A stretch of DNA of 8,910 nucleotides from Robiginitomaculum sp. (GTDB lineage Bacteria; Pseudomonadota; Alphaproteobacteria; Caulobacterales; Maricaulaceae). Shown in pieces: positions 6,799 through 8,910 of the stretch. The notes under the pieces were generated by a model. That model was not told the origin of the DNA, made no database searches, and saw only the letters and a list, made by a program, of their open reading frames with translations. Every line of letters starts with the position of its first letter. Position 1 is the stretch's first letter. The stretch spans positions 1 to 8,910 of the forward strand of contig JALSHM010000442.1 of NCBI GenBank assembly GCA_026982235.1, given 5' to 3'. Made by a program: the position numbers and the translations under genes.

Positions 6799-7103
6799 AA
6801 GAAGTCAAAGCATATATTCATGCAAACCGCGCGGCTGATGTCGTGCGTGTACTTAGAAAAGCCGGGTTTACCTCGCTAATGATGGTGGAGGTTAAGGGGA
6901 CATTTGAAGCCCTCGACGCCCAAGAGCAGGAATATTCCACAGAACTTGGGGCACGGGTTATTACGGAGATTAAGTTAGAACTGGTCTGCCAAAACGATCA
7001 AGTAGACGAAGCAATCGCCTTGATAAAAGACAATGCCCAAACCGGACGCGAAAGATCCGGCGCAATTTATATCAGCGATATTACGGCCTATCATCAATTT
7101 TAA
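6795..7103 (+). CDS. PII-like regulatory protein associated with metal efflux, 102 aa
   Basis: The protein has the PII fold pattern: an N-terminal strand MKEVKAYIHANR, a helix AADVVRVLRKAGF, a second strand MMVEVKG, and an acidic loop at about 36-55 in the T-loop position. The strand VITEIKLELVC, a second helix, and a C-terminal TGRERSGAIYISDI (83-96) follow. The last matches the B-loop/C-signature TGxxxxGxIfv, but Ala stands where PII normally has Lys or Arg. There is no PII-type YRG uridylylation site. PII-like groups linked to heavy-metal RND operons are known (the PII-NG group, from memory). It starts after AGGAGG (6782-6787), 7 bases ahead, and overlaps the czcA stop as ATGA. A role in controlling the pump is inferred; ligand and target are unknown. 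CutA is a less likely alternative. Confidence 0.82.
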   Translation: MKEVKAYIHANRAADVVRVLRKAGFTSLMMVEVKGTFEALDAQEQEYSTELGARVITEIKLELVCQNDQVDEAIALIKDNAQTGRERSGAIYISDITAYHQF

Positions 7104-7114
7104 GAGGGACTACT

Positions 7115-8910
7115 ATGAGCGACGATCTTACACTAAAAATTGAGGGCATGGACTGCCCGTCCTGTGCCGGGCCGGTTGAAAAAGCAGTCTGCGCCATACC
7201 TGGGATCAAAGACGCCAGCGTTAATTTTGGCAATGGCAAGATTAAACTCAATTTTGAGGATGGCGGTGGGGACGTAGCCGCAAAAACTAAAACGGTTGAG
7301 AAAACTATCAACAAGCTTGGCTATAAAATCGCCAAAGACGAATCCGGTCATGCTACGGGCGGGCTGGAGGTCTGGTATAAAACCAAACGCGGCAAGCTTG
7401 TGCTTTTTACGGGTGTAATGTTGGTGCTGGCCACACTGGTTTACATATTTGCCAAACATGCAGTTATCAGTTTTGGCGGGTTTGGGATTGAAGTTTTCGA
7501 ACTTGGCTATGCAATTGCGGCACTGGTGGCGCTGGCTCCCATGGCCAAAAAAGCTTTCCAGTCGGCGCGAGCTGGTAGCCCGTTCACCATTGATACTTTG
7601 GTGACATTCGCGGTCATTGGCGCCATTATTATTCAGGCCTCAGTCGAAGCTGCGGTGGTTGTGTTTTTATTTGCACTAGGCGAAATGCTCGAAAGCATGG
7701 CCACGGCCAAGGCGCGTAAAAGCGTACAAGCATTGGCCGACCTTGCGCCCAAAATGGCGTTTTTGGTTTCCATGCAGGAAGATGGGGGTGAAGACGTTAA
7801 CGAAGTGGCGGCGGATACTCTGGTGATTGGTGATGTGGTTGAGATACAACCCGGTGGGCGCATACCTGCGGACGGCGAAATTGTCTCCGGTTCTACTTCT
7901 CTTGACGAAAGCTCGATTACGGGTGAAAGCATTCCGGTGCGCAGAGGTATTGGTGATGCAGTTTATGCAGGCGCTATAAACACGGATGGGGTAATCCGTC
8001 TGCGCGTTGATAAAACCGCCGAAGATAATATGATTGCTCGCATTATGAATTTGGTCGAAGAGGCCGAAGCCGGAAAATCCCCGACGGCGCGTTTCATTGA
8101 TAATTTCAGCAAATATTATACGCCGGGTGTTTTGCTAGCCGGGATATTGGTCGGCGTTATTCCGCCGCTTTTATTCGGAGCCGAATGGATGGGATGGATA
8201 TATAAAGGCTTGGCCATATGGTTAATCGGTTGTCCGTGCGCACTGGTTCTATCGACCCCGGCAGCAATAACGTCCGGTATTGCGGCAGGCGCACGCAAAG
8301 GCCTGCTTATGAAGGGCGGGGTGGTACTTGAAGCTATTGGCAAAGTCAGCACAATCGCTTTTGATAAAACCGGAACCCTGACTGAAGGCACGCCGAAAGT
8401 TACAGATGTGCATGTGTTTAAGGGCAGTGAAGCCGACATGATGTCACTGGCAGCGGCGGTAGAGGTGACTTCATCACACCCACTCGCAGTGGCCATAGTC
8501 GAGGAAGCCGAAAAACGCGGGCTTAAATTCAAACGCGCCAAAGACGCCAAAGCGCTCTCTGGGCGCGGCGTTGCGGGCATGGTCGGCAAAGCTATGGTAA
8601 CGATTGCCTCGCCCAGATACGCCGAAGAGATTTCCAAAATCAGCGACGAGGCTAAGCAGATAATGCTGGTCTTTGAAGAGCAAGGAAAAACCCTGGGCGT
8701 GGTGGTCAAAGACAAAACCATGCTCGGCGTAATTGCCATGCGCGACGAGCTCCGCGAGGACGCAAGAGAAGCCATGGACAAGCTCGGAACAATGGACATC
8801 AAAACCATCATGCTGACTGGCGACAATGCCCGCACCGGCAAAGCCATAGCCGCACAACTCGGTATGGATGTTCAGGCCGAGCTTATGCCCGACGACAAAC
8901 TGCAAACTAT
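7115..8910 (+). CDS. zntA: Heavy-metal P1B-type ATPase, ZntA/CadA-like (C-terminus beyond window)
   Basis: The frame is open from ATG 7115 to the window end (598 codons); ZntA-type proteins are about 700-750 residues, so roughly the last 100-150 are missing. One N-terminal heavy-metal domain has GMDCPSCAG with C14 and C17. Later motifs appear in family order: GEMLE in the third or fourth helix (the Glu is metal-related in ZntA), PGGRIPADG, TGES at 269-272 (actuator), CPC at 373-375 in the transport helix, DKTGT with phosphorylated D417, HP at 455-456, and TGDN at 568-571. CPCALVLSTPAAITSG is typical of the Zn/Cd/Pb group rather than Cu pumps. It pumps metal from cytoplasm to periplasm at the expense of ATP. 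GAGGGA (7104-7109) precedes the start by 5 bases, and only 11 bases separate it from the PII-like gene, indicating an operon. Confidence 0.95.
   Translation, partial: MSDDLTLKIEGMDCPSCAGPVEKAVCAIPGIKDASVNFGNGKIKLNFEDGGGDVAAKTKTVEKTINKLGYKIAKDESGHATGGLEVWYKTKRGKLVLFTGVMLVLATLVYIFAKHAVISFGGFGIEVFELGYAIAALVALAPMAKKAFQSARAGSPFTIDTLVTFAVIGAIIIQASVEAAVVVFLFALGEMLESMATAKARKSVQALADLAPKMAFLVSMQEDGGEDVNEVAADTLVIGDVVEIQPGGRIPADGEIVSGSTSLDESSITGESIPVRRGIGDAVYAGAINTDGVIRLRVDKTAEDNMIARIMNLVEEAEAGKSPTARFIDNFSKYYTPGVLLAGILVGVIPPLLFGAEWMGWIYKGLAIWLIGCPCALVLSTPAAITSGIAAGARKGLLMKGGVVLEAIGKVSTIAFDKTGTLTEGTPKVTDVHVFKGSEADMMSLAAAVEVTSSHPLAVAIVEEAEKRGLKFKRAKDAKALSGRGVAGMVGKAMVTIASPRYAEEISKISDEAKQIMLVFEEQGKTLGVVVKDKTMLGVIAMRDELREDAREAMDKLGTMDIKTIMLTGDNARTGKAIAAQLGMDVQAELMPDDKLQT

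Noticed and set aside
8116..8847. 243-codon open frame on the - strand
   Set aside because: It lies wholly antisense to the ATPase gene, whose motifs (CPC, DKTGT, HP, TGDN) are intact across the same bases. The translation is low-complexity and rich in S, A, P and T, as expected of an antisense shadow.

Overview
The window is a heavy-metal efflux locus of a Gram-negative bacterium. It carries a complete czcCBA-type tripartite pump spanning both membranes, a PII-like regulator gene, and the first ~600 codons of a Zn/Cd/Pb-type P-type ATPase, all on the + strand. A divergent - strand pair encodes a small membrane protein and what looks like the start of a cation diffusion facilitator. An outer-membrane component and exported adaptor with signal peptides establish Gram-negative. 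The gene set and the GGATTCCCG-type palindromic intergenic repeat suggest an alphaproteobacterium, but the sequence does not prove this. No plasmid, phage or transposase gene is visible.

Layout. 1-124 (-): beginning of a probable CDF transporter, cut by the window edge. 121-366 (-): 81-residue two-helix membrane protein whose stop overlaps the CDF start (ATGA). 367-547: divergent intergenic region. 548-886 (+): 112-residue exported protein with a CHFCH motif. 887-1033: intergenic region with three short perfect stem-loops. 1034-2347: czcC. 2344-3507: czcB, overlapping czcC by ATGA. 3508-3657: palindromic repeat element. 3658-6798: czcA. 6795-7103: PII-like protein, overlapping czcA by ATGA. 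7115 to beyond 8910: zntA-like P1B-type ATPase, cut by the window edge.

How the genes fit together (inference from families and order): the P-type ATPase and the CDF protein would move metal from cytoplasm to periplasm. CzcA, CzcB and CzcC would take it from the periplasm, and perhaps the cytoplasm, to the outside. The PII-like protein, translationally coupled to the pump gene, is a plausible allosteric or metal/nucleotide-sensing partner. The porter domain of CzcA lacks the methionines of Cu/Ag pumps and the ATPase has an MDCxxC/CPC signature, so Zn(II), Cd(II) or Co(II) is likelier than Cu(I)/Ag(I). No transcriptional regulator lies in the window. The most unusual points are the substitution of the first TM4 acidic residue in CzcA (G402), the PII-like gene, the palindromic element splitting czcB from czcA, and the stem-loop cluster before czcC.
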